The notes beneath the pieces were generated by a model. The model was not told where the DNA came from. It did not search any database and was given only the letters and a program-made list of their open reading frames with translations. From positions 372,001 to 436,000 of the forward strand of contig DATMON010000018.1 in assembly GCA_035568175.1 (NCBI GenBank): a DNA stretch of 64,000 bases, written 5' to 3'. This document shows, piece after piece, positions 17,135 through 25,611 of this stretch; the first letter of the stretch is position 1; each line of letters begins with the position of its first letter. The DNA comes from AV40 sp035568175. GTDB taxonomy: Bacteria; Verrucomicrobiota; Verrucomicrobiia; Chthoniobacterales; UBA10450. The position numbers and the translations under genes were made by a program.

Positions 17135-17219
17135 AAATCGATTCCGAGGTTTTACAATCTCGACATCTAACCGGCAGGGTTGCCTTTTTGCGCAATTTAC
17201 GCGATGACGGTGAACGATT

Positions 17220-17912
17220 ATGAAGTCGTCGGTAACGCGGGTCTTCATGGTGCGCCATGGCGCGACGGTCCTGAGCGCTGAAGATCGCTTTGCCGGCGCG
17301 ACGGATGTGGCGCTTTCCGATGAAGGCCGCGGACAAACGCGCCGGTTAGCCGATCGTTTGGCTCACGAAAAAATCATGGCCGTCTACGCATCGCCGCTGG
17401 GTCGCACGGTTGAAACGGCCAGCATTTTGGCGGCACCGCATAAACTCGAAGTCCAGACCCGGGACGGGTTTCGTGAAATCAACCATGGACGCTGGGAACA
17501 AATGACGCGGCGCGAAGTCGAAGAAAAATTTCCCGAGGAAGCGGCCGAGTGGGAAAAAGATCCTTACACTTTTGCGCCGTTGGGCGGCGAAAGTGGATTG
17601 GCGGTGACGGCCCGCGCGCTCCCGGCGCTGATCGAGCTCGTCCGAAATCATCCAGGCGAGAATATTCTAGTGGTTTCGCACAAGGCGACGATTCGATTGT
17701 TACTGAGCTCGCTCCTCGGATTCGATCCGCGACGCTATCGGGACAATCTCGATCAAAAACCGGCTGCACTGAACATTGTCGATTTTCGCGATGCCACTCG
17801 CGCGCGGCTGACTTTGTTCAACGACACATCGCATTACGACAAGGCGGGAAGCGCCATTCCCGAAATTCCGGAGTCGCGTTTGTCGAAATGGTGGAACGCG
17901 CGTGGCGCGTAG
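17220..17912 (+). CDS. Histidine phosphatase superfamily protein (phosphoglycerate mutase-like)
   Basis: This 230-residue protein has the RHG signature near the N-terminus (VRHGATVLSAEDRF), the arginine of ASPLGRTVETA, the glutamate region (FREINHGRWEQM) and the second catalytic histidine in VVSHKATIRLLL. These are the four active-site elements of the superfamily. The length and the EINHGRWEQM motif are like GpmB/CobC-type phosphatases; the substrate is not predictable. It converges on the sulfatase gene with a 22-base gap. Confidence 0.9.
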   Translation: MKSSVTRVFMVRHGATVLSAEDRFAGATDVALSDEGRGQTRRLADRLAHEKIMAVYASPLGRTVETASILAAPHKLEVQTRDGFREINHGRWEQMTRREVEEKFPEEAAEWEKDPYTFAPLGGESGLAVTARALPALIELVRNHPGENILVVSHKATIRLLLSSLLGFDPRRYRDNLDQKPAALNIVDFRDATRARLTLFNDTSHYDKAGSAIPEIPESRLSKWWNARGA

Positions 17913-17934
17913 CGCATAGCGCATTCGATTTTAC

Positions 17935-19305
17935 TCATACCTTCTCTGTTTGTTTTCTGTGGTCGAGAAGCTTGCTTTTAAGCTTCGCAATTACAGCTTC
18001 GAATTCCTTCTGACTGACCAGGTCGTCCATTTCGTCAGGATCTTTTTTGACGTCGAACAATCGATACGGCTCGCTCTCGCGGTTCAGCATCAGTTTCCAG
18101 TCGCGATCGAGATACATCATTTCGAGCGCGAATTCTGCCATGGCAAACTGCCGGTGTTCGATGTTTGGGTCCTGAAGAAGGGGACTCAGTGACTGGGCGA
18201 AGTGAGCATAATTGATTTTTGCTCCGGCGAAGTCGCTCAGTGTTGGGCCAGCATCAAACAATTCGACCGGAGTATCGATAATTTTTCCGGCGAGAGATGA
18301 GCTTTTCAATTCGGGCCCGCTTACAATCAGCGGAATGCGGACTGCTGGATTTAGGAAATTGGATTTGTGGATCAGACCGTAGTCGCCATTCATCTCACCG
18401 TGGTCGGAAGTGAATAAGATCACGGTTCGGTCCAACTCTCCCCGGGTTTCAATCTTTTTGAGAATCTCCCCGATTTGATCGTCGATCAGCGTTACTTTTC
18501 CCGCGTAACTGGCGCGTAGCTCCCGCGCATTGTCGATCCCGCCTGGAGACTCAGCGAATTTTCTGTCCAGTTCGCCGGTCGGGCCGTGATCTCGGATGCG
18601 AGGTCGCTGAATCGGTTCCGGCATGTCGTCCGGGCGATACATGCTCGCGTAAGGCTCGGGCGTGTCCCATGGTTCATGTGGTCCGGCGAAACTGACCCAG
18701 CAAAACCAGGGTTCGGAGCGTTTGTAATTGTGAAGATAATTTTTGGCCTGCTGGCCGACGTAGACGTCGTAATACTCCGCCAACGGAAGCGGCGACGGCC
18801 GAACCAGTGTTTTGTTTTTCCCAGTTCGTTCCGCAATATCTTTCCGAAAAACTTCGAGCAGGCCTAACGACTCCCAGCGTGCCGTCATATGACAAGTGGT
18901 GTCGACGCTGGCGCGCGGTCCCCTGATTTCATCGACATCATCCAAGCCATAAGAATTTAGAACGTGCTCGAACTTGCGGATGTCCGGCCCGCGTCGATGC
19001 AAGGCTGCTTTTCCGAACAAGCTCGTTCGGTAGCCCGCATTCCGGATCGCAGCCATCCAAGTCGGCGTTCCTTCCGGCAATTCGAATGGGCAATTATCCC
19101 AGACACCGGTGTTATGTGGATAACGCCCGATCGCGAGCGAAAGTCGTGCTGGAAGGCAGACCGGCGAATTCGTCACACAATTCGAAAACCGAATCCCCTC
19201 GCGCGCGATCCGATCGATGTTCGGAGTTTTGATCCAGCCTCCGGTGCAACCAAGCCCGTCGGCGCGAAGCTGGTCGCACATGATAAACAAAATATTCGGC
19301 TTCAC
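17935..19305 (-). CDS. Cys-type sulfatase
   Basis: This arylsulfatase-family protein of about 456 residues opens with the usual metal-binding strand (KPNILFIMCDQLRADG) and has the formylglycine motif CLPAR (C50 here, within SPVCLPARLS). FTSDHGEMNGDYGL and KSNFLNPAVRIPLIV are further family motifs. It would cleave sulfate esters after maturation by a formylglycine-generating enzyme. The open frame extends to 19551, but that would overlap the upstream gene by 240 bases and add no family sequence. GTG 19305 gives a canonical N-terminus eight bases after the upstream stop. With this start there is no signal peptide. Confidence 0.87.
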   Translation of the reverse strand: MKPNILFIMCDQLRADGLGCTGGWIKTPNIDRIAREGIRFSNCVTNSPVCLPARLSLAIGRYPHNTGVWDNCPFELPEGTPTWMAAIRNAGYRTSLFGKAALHRRGPDIRKFEHVLNSYGLDDVDEIRGPRASVDTTCHMTARWESLGLLEVFRKDIAERTGKNKTLVRPSPLPLAEYYDVYVGQQAKNYLHNYKRSEPWFCWVSFAGPHEPWDTPEPYASMYRPDDMPEPIQRPRIRDHGPTGELDRKFAESPGGIDNARELRASYAGKVTLIDDQIGEILKKIETRGELDRTVILFTSDHGEMNGDYGLIHKSNFLNPAVRIPLIVSGPELKSSSLAGKIIDTPVELFDAGPTLSDFAGAKINYAHFAQSLSPLLQDPNIEHRQFAMAEFALEMMYLDRDWKLMLNRESEPYRLFDVKKDPDEMDDLVSQKEFEAVIAKLKSKLLDHRKQTEKV

Positions 19306-19312
19306 GGAAGAA

Positions 19313-20362
19313 TCAGAGTTTAAAAAACGACCTGAAACGGTGGCGGCGATTGCGCCGAGTGTAAATAGCGTCCGCCAGTTCGCGATAACGTGCGTACGAC
19401 TCTGAAGCGTAAAATTTCTGTAGGTCGCAATAAGAATCTGAAGCTGAACCGACGTCCAATTGGAGCGTCGATTTATTATTCCGTCCCAACGCCGTGAGCA
19501 GGCGATGATTGGATGCTTCGAATCGGTTGCGCAATCGCTCCAGGTCCGCACTGCTCAGAAGACTCCGAGTTTCATGAACGCCGAGACGCCGCGACGCTTT
19601 TTCGCTTGCCGCCCGGCGACGAAGAAAATCCGCGTAGTCGATCGGAATTTTATCGAGCAAATAGGCCAGCTCGTAAACACAGAGTGAAACCTGCGCGCGA
19701 TCGATGTCGATCAAGTCTGGCACGGGTTCAAGTCCGGCTGCAGCGATGAAAGCGCCGAAGACATCCGATGCGACCTCGTCGTAGAAGATAACTTTGCAAT
19801 CTCCAAAAGCGTCGTGCCACGCTTCGTAGTGAGCGAACCAGTCTGGACGGCACAGACGTTCGCCGTCTGTGTCGCAAAGTCGGGCGACAAATGTGCTGAT
19901 GTCTTCATCGATTTCGTTCACCTTCACCATCTGATTGAAGTAGGAATCGATCCAGCGGTCTTGTCGTCGTACAAAGAGAACAACGACGCAGGGCGCAGTT
20001 TTCGGAAGCAGCTGGCGCAATCGGCGTGCGTGATTCGGCCGAAAATTCTCGGCTGAGAGCACGACTGACTCCGAATCTCGCCGCCAGTCTTGGAGAAGTT
20101 CGGTGACGAGTTTTTCAGGATCGAGAGCGCTCACATCGATTTTAGGAAAGGCGCGTTGAAAAGTCAGCGACGGCCGTCGACTCAAAGCCGTCGCCAAAAG
20201 TTTCGCGTTGCCGGCCATCTCAGCGACGAGCGGAAGGACGGGCACGTAGATACCGTGCTTGCGGAGATGGGTTGGATTAGCACGCAACCGACGTTGCAGA
20301 TACGTCGACGCGGTTTTGGGAGCGCCGATGTGAACAACAATGCGCGGACTTTTCGCTGCCAT
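19313..20362 (-). CDS. Sulfotransferase-like protein
   Basis: The 349-residue protein has a 5'-phosphosulfate-binding loop near the N-terminus (HIGAPKTASTYLQRRL), the typical GxxKxxSTxLQ form, and a 3'-phosphate-binding region around VVLFVRRQDRWIDSYFNQ. It would transfer sulfate from PAPS to a glycan or other acceptor. ATG 20362 overlaps the stop of the upstream glycosyltransferase (TGATG), so the two are coupled. The sulfatase follows eight bases downstream. Confidence 0.8.
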   Translation of the reverse strand: MAAKSPRIVVHIGAPKTASTYLQRRLRANPTHLRKHGIYVPVLPLVAEMAGNAKLLATALSRRPSLTFQRAFPKIDVSALDPEKLVTELLQDWRRDSESVVLSAENFRPNHARRLRQLLPKTAPCVVVLFVRRQDRWIDSYFNQMVKVNEIDEDISTFVARLCDTDGERLCRPDWFAHYEAWHDAFGDCKVIFYDEVASDVFGAFIAAAGLEPVPDLIDIDRAQVSLCVYELAYLLDKIPIDYADFLRRRAASEKASRRLGVHETRSLLSSADLERLRNRFEASNHRLLTALGRNNKSTLQLDVGSASDSYCDLQKFYASESYARYRELADAIYTRRNRRHRFRSFFKL

Positions 20363-21105
20363 CACAGCGGAACTTTCACCGCCTTCACGAGTTTGCCTTT
20401 CTCGTATCGGTGGAGGTAGCCTTTTTCAAGAGACGCAGCATTCGCTGGGAGGGGCTCATACGAATGCCAGATGCGGATCGAACCGCTGATCAATTCGCCG
20501 AAAGCGCGGTAATTGAAACTGGGAGAAAGGGTGTGAGGATTAAAACTCTTCAGCTCCATCGCCAGGCTCAGATAAGTTTGATCGCTCCACACCTTGTCCC
20601 GGTATTTTTGCGCCAAGGCGAGCGTCAGATCGAATACCGCACGCACCTCCGGTCGGTGCGGCTGACAAAATAGCACCCCCGAGTTGTAAATGATTTGGCC
20701 AAGTGGCGTGACTCCCTCGTTCAGCATCACCTGACGAAAATCGCGAAAATCGGCCAGCGAATAATGCGGCGCCGGGACAATGGCAATGCCGTGTTGCTCC
20801 GCCTTTTCGAAACCGAGCGATATGTCGCCAATTACACGCGTGTCGGCATCGAGAAACAACGCGGTCTCGATCTGTTCTGGCAAACCAGGAAAAAACTCGG
20901 TCTTTTTCGCCTTCCCTGAAAGCTGACAATCGCACCGGACGACTTCAATCCCCGCGGGTAGAGCACTCACGGGAGTGGCCGCGTCGGTCATCAAGAATAT
21001 CGGATACGGCGGGAGCTGGCTTTCGCGGACACAACTCCCGACGCGATCTATCCATTCCGCGCCCCAGGCAGGAAAGACAATTGCGCGGTTGCTTTTCATC
21101 GACAT
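20362..21105 (-). CDS. Nucleotide-sugar-dependent glycosyltransferase-like protein (GT8-like)
   Basis: This protein of about 247 residues has an LFLDADTRV strand with a DxD metal motif, YNSGVLFCQ after it and WSDQTYLSLAM later, the order seen in GT8 and related GT-A enzymes. Two or three start codons are possible (ATG 21105, ATG 21099, or a longer form from 21138). It is the first gene of a minus-strand run with the sulfotransferase and sulfatase, and is divergent from a second sulfotransferase, so a role in building a sulfated glycan is likely but inferred. Confidence 0.75.
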   Translation of the reverse strand: MSMKSNRAIVFPAWGAEWIDRVGSCVRESQLPPYPIFLMTDAATPVSALPAGIEVVRCDCQLSGKAKKTEFFPGLPEQIETALFLDADTRVIGDISLGFEKAEQHGIAIVPAPHYSLADFRDFRQVMLNEGVTPLGQIIYNSGVLFCQPHRPEVRAVFDLTLALAQKYRDKVWSDQTYLSLAMELKSFNPHTLSPSFNYRAFGELISGSIRIWHSYEPLPANAASLEKGYLHRYEKGKLVKAVKVPL

Positions 21106-21149
21106 ACTGAAATTGCGGCAGCGCTGGATATTGCTCACCAGCCTTCACC

Positions 21150-21929
21150 GTGGCAAGTGTCGGCGTGGCCAATTTCGCTCCATTAGTAATCGGTGCGACC
21201 GGCGGCTCCGGAACGCGCGTGATCGCGCGCATCGCCAAACTGGCAGGCTATAATCTTGGGGCCAAACTGAATTCGGCTGAAGACGCGCTGGAGTTTTATT
21301 CGTTCCACGACCGCTGGATTAATCCATTCGTTTCAGCGCAGCGCCGCCGAGAAAAAGTGACGCCCTGGCAATCGGCGCGGATGAAAGAAGATTTCCACGC
21401 TGCCCTTGCTCGTCATATCCCGGGGGCGGAGCGTCGCGGAGCACGTTGGGGCTGGAAAGCGCCACGAAGCATTTACTTGCTCGCGTTCCTGCATGCGGAA
21501 TTTGCGCAATTGAAATTCATTCACGTATTGCGCGACGGCCGCGATATGGCGCTTTCCCAAAACCAAAACCAGATCCGCAAACATGGTCCCGCCGTGCTGA
21601 GCTGGGGCGAGCGCCTGTTTCGGACGGCGCCGGAGTGCTCGGCGTTGCTTTGGGAGCGGGTCAATTCTCAGGCTGCCGATTATGGCGAGAGCAGCCTTCG
21701 CGAAAATTATCTTCGCGTTCGCTTTGAAGATCTTTGCGTCAAGCCGCTGGAGACCACGGTCCAACTCCTAAACTTTCTAGAATCGACGATTGATCCCGAA
21801 CCGATCGCACGAACGGAAATAACTCCGCCCGGGAGTCTTGGCCGCTGGCGAACTTGTTCGCCGCAGATTGTTACCAAGCTTGAGACGACGGCGTCGACTT
21901 CGCTTCGACGATTCGGATACGTGGAATAG
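21150..21929 (+). CDS. Sulfotransferase family protein
   Basis: The 259-residue protein starts with GTG and has a glycine-rich phosphosulfate loop (IGATGGSGTRVIARI) in place of the more common GxxKxGT form, then KFIHVLRDGRDMALSQNQ, which matches the 3'-phosphate-binding RDGRD motif of sulfotransferases, and LRVRFEDLCVKPLE. It is divergent from the glycosyltransferase/sulfotransferase/sulfatase run and probably belongs to the same modification pathway. Confidence 0.82.
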   Translation: MASVGVANFAPLVIGATGGSGTRVIARIAKLAGYNLGAKLNSAEDALEFYSFHDRWINPFVSAQRRREKVTPWQSARMKEDFHAALARHIPGAERRGARWGWKAPRSIYLLAFLHAEFAQLKFIHVLRDGRDMALSQNQNQIRKHGPAVLSWGERLFRTAPECSALLWERVNSQAADYGESSLRENYLRVRFEDLCVKPLETTVQLLNFLESTIDPEPIARTEITPPGSLGRWRTCSPQIVTKLETTASTSLRRFGYVE

Positions 21930-22042
21930 GAGAGAGCCCTGGAGGCGATGCTCTACGACCGACGGAAGATCGACAATCGATCAAATTCGGGCTTTGCAAT
22001 GAGACTTTCCCTTTCAATATTGGGAGGCTAACTTTTTCCCGA

Positions 22043-23920
22043 ATGGACGCATCCACTTCTCTCGAAACACATCACGACCCTCATGCCCACGCCGGGGAAC
22101 ACGAGCATCACGAGCTCGGATGGTGGCGAAAATACATTTTCTCGACCGACCATAAAGTCATCGGCATCCAATACGGGCTTTGCGGTCTCGTTTTTCTCTT
22201 CTTCGGGTTTTGCTTGATGATGATCATGCGCTGGCAGCTGGCGTATCCCGGCCAAGCCCTGCCCGTAATTGGGAAGTGGCTGCCGTATTTCTTCGGGCCC
22301 AACACCATGCCCGACGGCAAGATGACTCCGGAGTTTTATAACTCGCTCGGCGCGATGCACGGCACCATCATGATCTTCCTGGGCGTAGTGCCGGTCGCGT
22401 TTGCCGCGTTTGGGAATTTTGTGGTGCCGCTTCAAATCGGCGCGCCGGACATGACCTTTCCGAAAGTGAACGCCGCAAGTTTCTGGGCGTTCGGCGTCGG
22501 CGGAGCGATCATGTTGACCAGCTTTTTTGTTCCCGGCGGCGCGGCCAAGGGCGGCTGGACGTCCTATACACCTTTGTCCGATATCTCTGACAAGGGCCCG
22601 GGGTTCCATCCGTTTCTCAACGGGCAAACGTTGTGGCTCCTCGGATTCATTTTCCTGATCACTTCGTCATTGCTCGGCGCGGTCAATTTCATCACCACCA
22701 TCATTCAACTGCGCGCCAAAGGCCTCACTTGGATGCGCCTCCCATTTTTCGTCTGGGCGCAGTTTGTCACCGCGTTCCTCTTATTGCTCGCATTTCCGCC
22801 ACTTGAGGCGGCGATCGTCATGCAACTGATGGACCGCACGGCCGCGACCAGCTTTTTCCTGCCGGCCGGAATGATCGTCAACGGAGCGCCGCTCCATATC
22901 AGCGGCGGCGGCAGTCCGCTTCTATGGCAACACTTGTTCTGGTTCCTTGGGCATCCGGAAGTCTACGTGTTGATTCTGCCCGCGTTCGGAATCGTCGCCG
23001 AAATTCTCGCCAACAATTCGCGCAAACCGCTCTGGGGTTACAAATCGCTCGTCTTCTCTGTCCTCGTGATCGGCTTTTTGTCTTTCATTGTCTGGGCGCA
23101 CCATATGTGGCTGACTGGAATGGGCTCGACCGTGAGCGCGTTCTTCCAAACGACCACGCTGCTGATTTCGATTCCGTCGGTCATCATCCTGAGCGCGTTT
23201 TTCATTTCGCTCTGGGGTGGATCGATCCGGTTCACCGTGCCGATGTTGTGGGCAACTGCGTTTCTTCCCATGTTCGGGATTGGCGGACTGACAGGTATAC
23301 CGCTGGCGTTTAATTCAGCCGACCTATACTTGCACGACACCTATTACATCATTGCGCATTTCCACTACATCGTCGCTCCGGGGACGATCTTCGGATTGTT
23401 TGCCGGAGTTTATTATTGGTACCCAAAGGCGACCGGCCGCATCATGAACGAGTTCTGGGGCAAAGTGCATTTTTGGCCGTCCCTCATCTGTATGAACGTA
23501 ATTTTTCTGCCGATGTTTTTGCAGGGAATGCTCGGAATGCATCGCCGCTGGTACGATGGCGGCTCGGGCTGGACCCTTTCCGGCGAACACATTTGGGGCC
23601 TCACCGGGTTTCAATGGAACACGCCAATTTCGTGGGCGGCGTGGATCATGGGACTCGCGCAGATCCCGTTCATCATCAATTTCTTCTGGAGCATCAAGCA
23701 CGGGAAGAAGGTGAACGACAATCCCTGGGAAGCGACGACGCTGGAGTGGACCGCACCTTCACCGCCCCCGCACGGAAACTTTGTTATTACCCCGGTTGCT
23801 TATCGCGGTCCGTACGAATACAGCCTGCCCGGTCGCGAAAAAGATTTTACCATGCAGAACGAACCGGTCGAACCGGCCGAGCGATCACGCCGAACGGCCG
23901 AGCCGGCACTGGTGCATTAA
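22043..23920 (+). CDS. ctaD: Cytochrome c oxidase subunit I (aa3 type)
   Basis: The 625-residue protein has 12 helices and an intact active site: H106 in GAMHGTIM (haem a), GHPEVY with the CuB histidine and cross-linked tyrosine, WAHHMW for the other CuB histidines, and DTYYIIAHFHYIV with the haem a3 and haem a histidines. It is the functional oxygen-reducing subunit of this window. The N-terminus has a His-rich cytoplasmic stretch (residues 9-23). It opens an operon of subunits, haem A synthesis and Sco. One AAGATCGACA repeat copy lies in its 113-base leader. Confidence 0.97.
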   Translation: MDASTSLETHHDPHAHAGEHEHHELGWWRKYIFSTDHKVIGIQYGLCGLVFLFFGFCLMMIMRWQLAYPGQALPVIGKWLPYFFGPNTMPDGKMTPEFYNSLGAMHGTIMIFLGVVPVAFAAFGNFVVPLQIGAPDMTFPKVNAASFWAFGVGGAIMLTSFFVPGGAAKGGWTSYTPLSDISDKGPGFHPFLNGQTLWLLGFIFLITSSLLGAVNFITTIIQLRAKGLTWMRLPFFVWAQFVTAFLLLLAFPPLEAAIVMQLMDRTAATSFFLPAGMIVNGAPLHISGGGSPLLWQHLFWFLGHPEVYVLILPAFGIVAEILANNSRKPLWGYKSLVFSVLVIGFLSFIVWAHHMWLTGMGSTVSAFFQTTTLLISIPSVIILSAFFISLWGGSIRFTVPMLWATAFLPMFGIGGLTGIPLAFNSADLYLHDTYYIIAHFHYIVAPGTIFGLFAGVYYWYPKATGRIMNEFWGKVHFWPSLICMNVIFLPMFLQGMLGMHRRWYDGGSGWTLSGEHIWGLTGFQWNTPISWAAWIMGLAQIPFIINFFWSIKHGKKVNDNPWEATTLEWTAPSPPPHGNFVITPVAYRGPYEYSLPGREKDFTMQNEPVEPAERSRRTAEPALVH

Positions 23921-23923
23921 CGA

Positions 23924-24799
23924 ATGGAAATCCCGTACACAATATCCACTCGACCAGACACCGGTCTGTGGAACGCGAAGATCGGCATCTGGCTGTTTCT
24001 CGCGTCCGAGGTAATGCTCTTCGGCGGACTTTTTTCCGCCTATGTTTTCCTTCGGCTCGATGCTCAACCGGGCGAATGGCCGCACGGCCTTCTCAACGTT
24101 CCAGTCGGAACGATGAACACCGCAATCCTGATCATGTCCTCGGTCACAGTCGTTCTGGCGTGGGCCGCGCTAAAAATGCGCCGTTATCGCGCCTACTGGT
24201 GGTACATGCTCGCCACCATTATTTGCGGCATCATCTTTCTCGTCGTTAAGCTTTATTACGAGTGGCCTCAAAAGTTTGAACACTACGGCGTTTTCATCAA
24301 ACCTGCTGCGCTCGAAAAATACGAGCCGTACCTTGGCAATAATCGCCGGAACGAGAACGGGATGGAGCCGCGAATCGAGATCAGTGGTCATCTCCACAAT
24401 CCGGAAGCGCTCAAGGACACGAATATTAAGGAGTACGAAATCGGGCTCGATCCGGTTTACGTGGATCCCAACAATCCAACCAACGATCGTCCGCACTTTC
24501 TTTACGTTCCGCCAACGGACCACATCGCGAAGATTGAAAAGGAAGATGTTGAGCGAATCGATTCATTCGGACCATGGCACAGTGCATATTTCGCGAGTTA
24601 CTTTACCATTACGGGTTTGCACGGAGCGCACGTGCTCGCCGGCGTCCTCGTTTTCATCTACATGTGGTTGCCCGTTAGTAAAAGACTTTACCAGCGCAAT
24701 CCCGAACACCTGGCCAATCGGGTCGAAGTCTGCGGCCTCTTCTGGCACTTTGTCGATCTTGTCTGGATTTTTGTCTTCCCGCTCTTTTATTTGCTCTAA
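23924..24799 (+). CDS. ctaE: Cytochrome c oxidase subunit III with a long central insertion
   Basis: The 291-residue protein carries the subunit III helices (GIWLFLASEVMLFGGLFSAY at the start, FTITGLHGAHVLAG and HFVDLVWIFVFPLFYL at the end). Bacterial subunit III of this five-helix type is usually near 200 residues. The extra length is a hydrophilic stretch of about 90 residues between helices 3 and 4 (around residues 115-205), rich in charged residues, Asn and Pro. It begins three bases after ctaD. Confidence 0.94.
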   Translation: MEIPYTISTRPDTGLWNAKIGIWLFLASEVMLFGGLFSAYVFLRLDAQPGEWPHGLLNVPVGTMNTAILIMSSVTVVLAWAALKMRRYRAYWWYMLATIICGIIFLVVKLYYEWPQKFEHYGVFIKPAALEKYEPYLGNNRRNENGMEPRIEISGHLHNPEALKDTNIKEYEIGLDPVYVDPNNPTNDRPHFLYVPPTDHIAKIEKEDVERIDSFGPWHSAYFASYFTITGLHGAHVLAGVLVFIYMWLPVSKRLYQRNPEHLANRVEVCGLFWHFVDLVWIFVFPLFYLL

Positions 24800-24802
24800 A
24801 CC

Positions 24803-25144
24803 ATGAACAACCCACCTGACATTTCCCAGGATCCTGCCGAGCACGAGGAATACGCGCACAATGTCCAAAAACATGTGAGGGGATATCTCACCGTCGGTGC
24901 GCTCCTGCTCGCGTTTACCGGGATCACCGTCGCGCTTTCCTATGTCGATTTCGGCACCCGCAAAGCCAACATCGGGGTCGCCATGCTTGTCGCTATGATA
25001 AAGGCGGGACTGGTTGCGGCGATCTTCATGCACCTGGCCGCGGAAAAGCGCCTGATCTATCGCGTCCTGATTTTCACCGGTTTTTTCGTCTTCGCGCTTT
25101 TCTGGCTCACCTTTCTCGCCTGGTACAATCCCATTACTCGTTAA
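24803..25144 (+). CDS. ctaF: Cytochrome c oxidase subunit IV family protein
   Basis: This 113-residue protein has three transmembrane helices and the small-subunit features of the prokaryotic subunit IV family (ALSYVDFGTRKANIGVAMLVAMIKAGLVA split over two helices, then IFMHL). The HL residues and the F-W-L-T-FLAWYNP end are typical. It likely stabilises the oxidase. It lies three bases after ctaE and directly before a small membrane gene. Confidence 0.9.
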   Translation: MNNPPDISQDPAEHEEYAHNVQKHVRGYLTVGALLLAFTGITVALSYVDFGTRKANIGVAMLVAMIKAGLVAAIFMHLAAEKRLIYRVLIFTGFFVFALFWLTFLAWYNPITR

Positions 25145-25354
25145 ATGTCACTCAAAGCGTTCCATATCATCTTCATAATTTTTTCAACACTGCTCGCCTT
25201 GGGCGTCGGTGGCTGGTGCATTTGGGTGAATCTGGTCGAGGGCGCGCCGGTCTACCTCGCGGGCGCGGTCGCTTCGTTTGCCTGCGCGCTCGCGCTCGTC
25301 GTCTACGGCTTTTGGTTTTATCGAAAAATGAAACGGCTGCGCATTATCACATGA
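25145..25354 (+). CDS. Small two-helix membrane protein in the cox operon
   Basis: The 69-residue protein is essentially two transmembrane helices and a short basic C-terminus (YRKMKRLRI). I do not recognise a family. Its ATG follows the ctaF stop with no gap and its stop overlaps the next start as ATGA, so it is a genuine operon member and probably an assembly or accessory subunit. Confidence 0.8.
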   Translation: MSLKAFHIIFIIFSTLLALGVGGWCIWVNLVEGAPVYLAGAVASFACALALVVYGFWFYRKMKRLRIIT

Positions 25355-25611
25355 CGAAGTTTTTGGCGATATTGTTGTGGTCCATGTTGCTCATCGCGCA
25401 GCATGCGAGCGCGTGTCCGTTTTGTTACGGTGCGAAGGACGGCAAATCGACTGAGCACATGGCGGTGGCCATCTGGTTCCTTTTCGGTGCGGTCATGTCG
25501 GTGATCGGTGGAATCGGCGCGTTCAGCTTCAAGATTTGGCGGCACGGCCGGATGCCGCTTGAACCGCATCAGGAAATTAACGAAGAAGATTTGGACAAAT
25601 TCGATGACTAG
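25351..25611 (+). CDS. Small secreted/membrane protein with an ACPFC motif in the cox operon
   Basis: The 86-residue protein has a signal peptide ending near QHASA, then CPFCYGAKDGKSTEHM, then one transmembrane helix and an acidic tail. The ACPFC-type motif after a signal peptide recurs in small proteins next to oxidase genes in this part of the bacterial tree, and the Cys pair could handle copper; that is inference. ATG 25351 overlaps the previous stop as ATGA and is preferred over the longer frame from 25216. Confidence 0.8.
   Translation: MTKFLAILLWSMLLIAQHASACPFCYGAKDGKSTEHMAVAIWFLFGAVMSVIGGIGAFSFKIWRHGRMPLEPHQEINEEDLDKFDD

Noticed and set aside
19306..19551. Upstream extension of the sulfatase
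   Set aside because: It overlaps the sulfotransferase gene by about 240 bases and adds residues without family similarity.
23416..24249. Plus-strand frame of 277 codons across ctaD and ctaE
   Set aside because: It runs through two well-supported genes in another frame and has no recognisable sequence.
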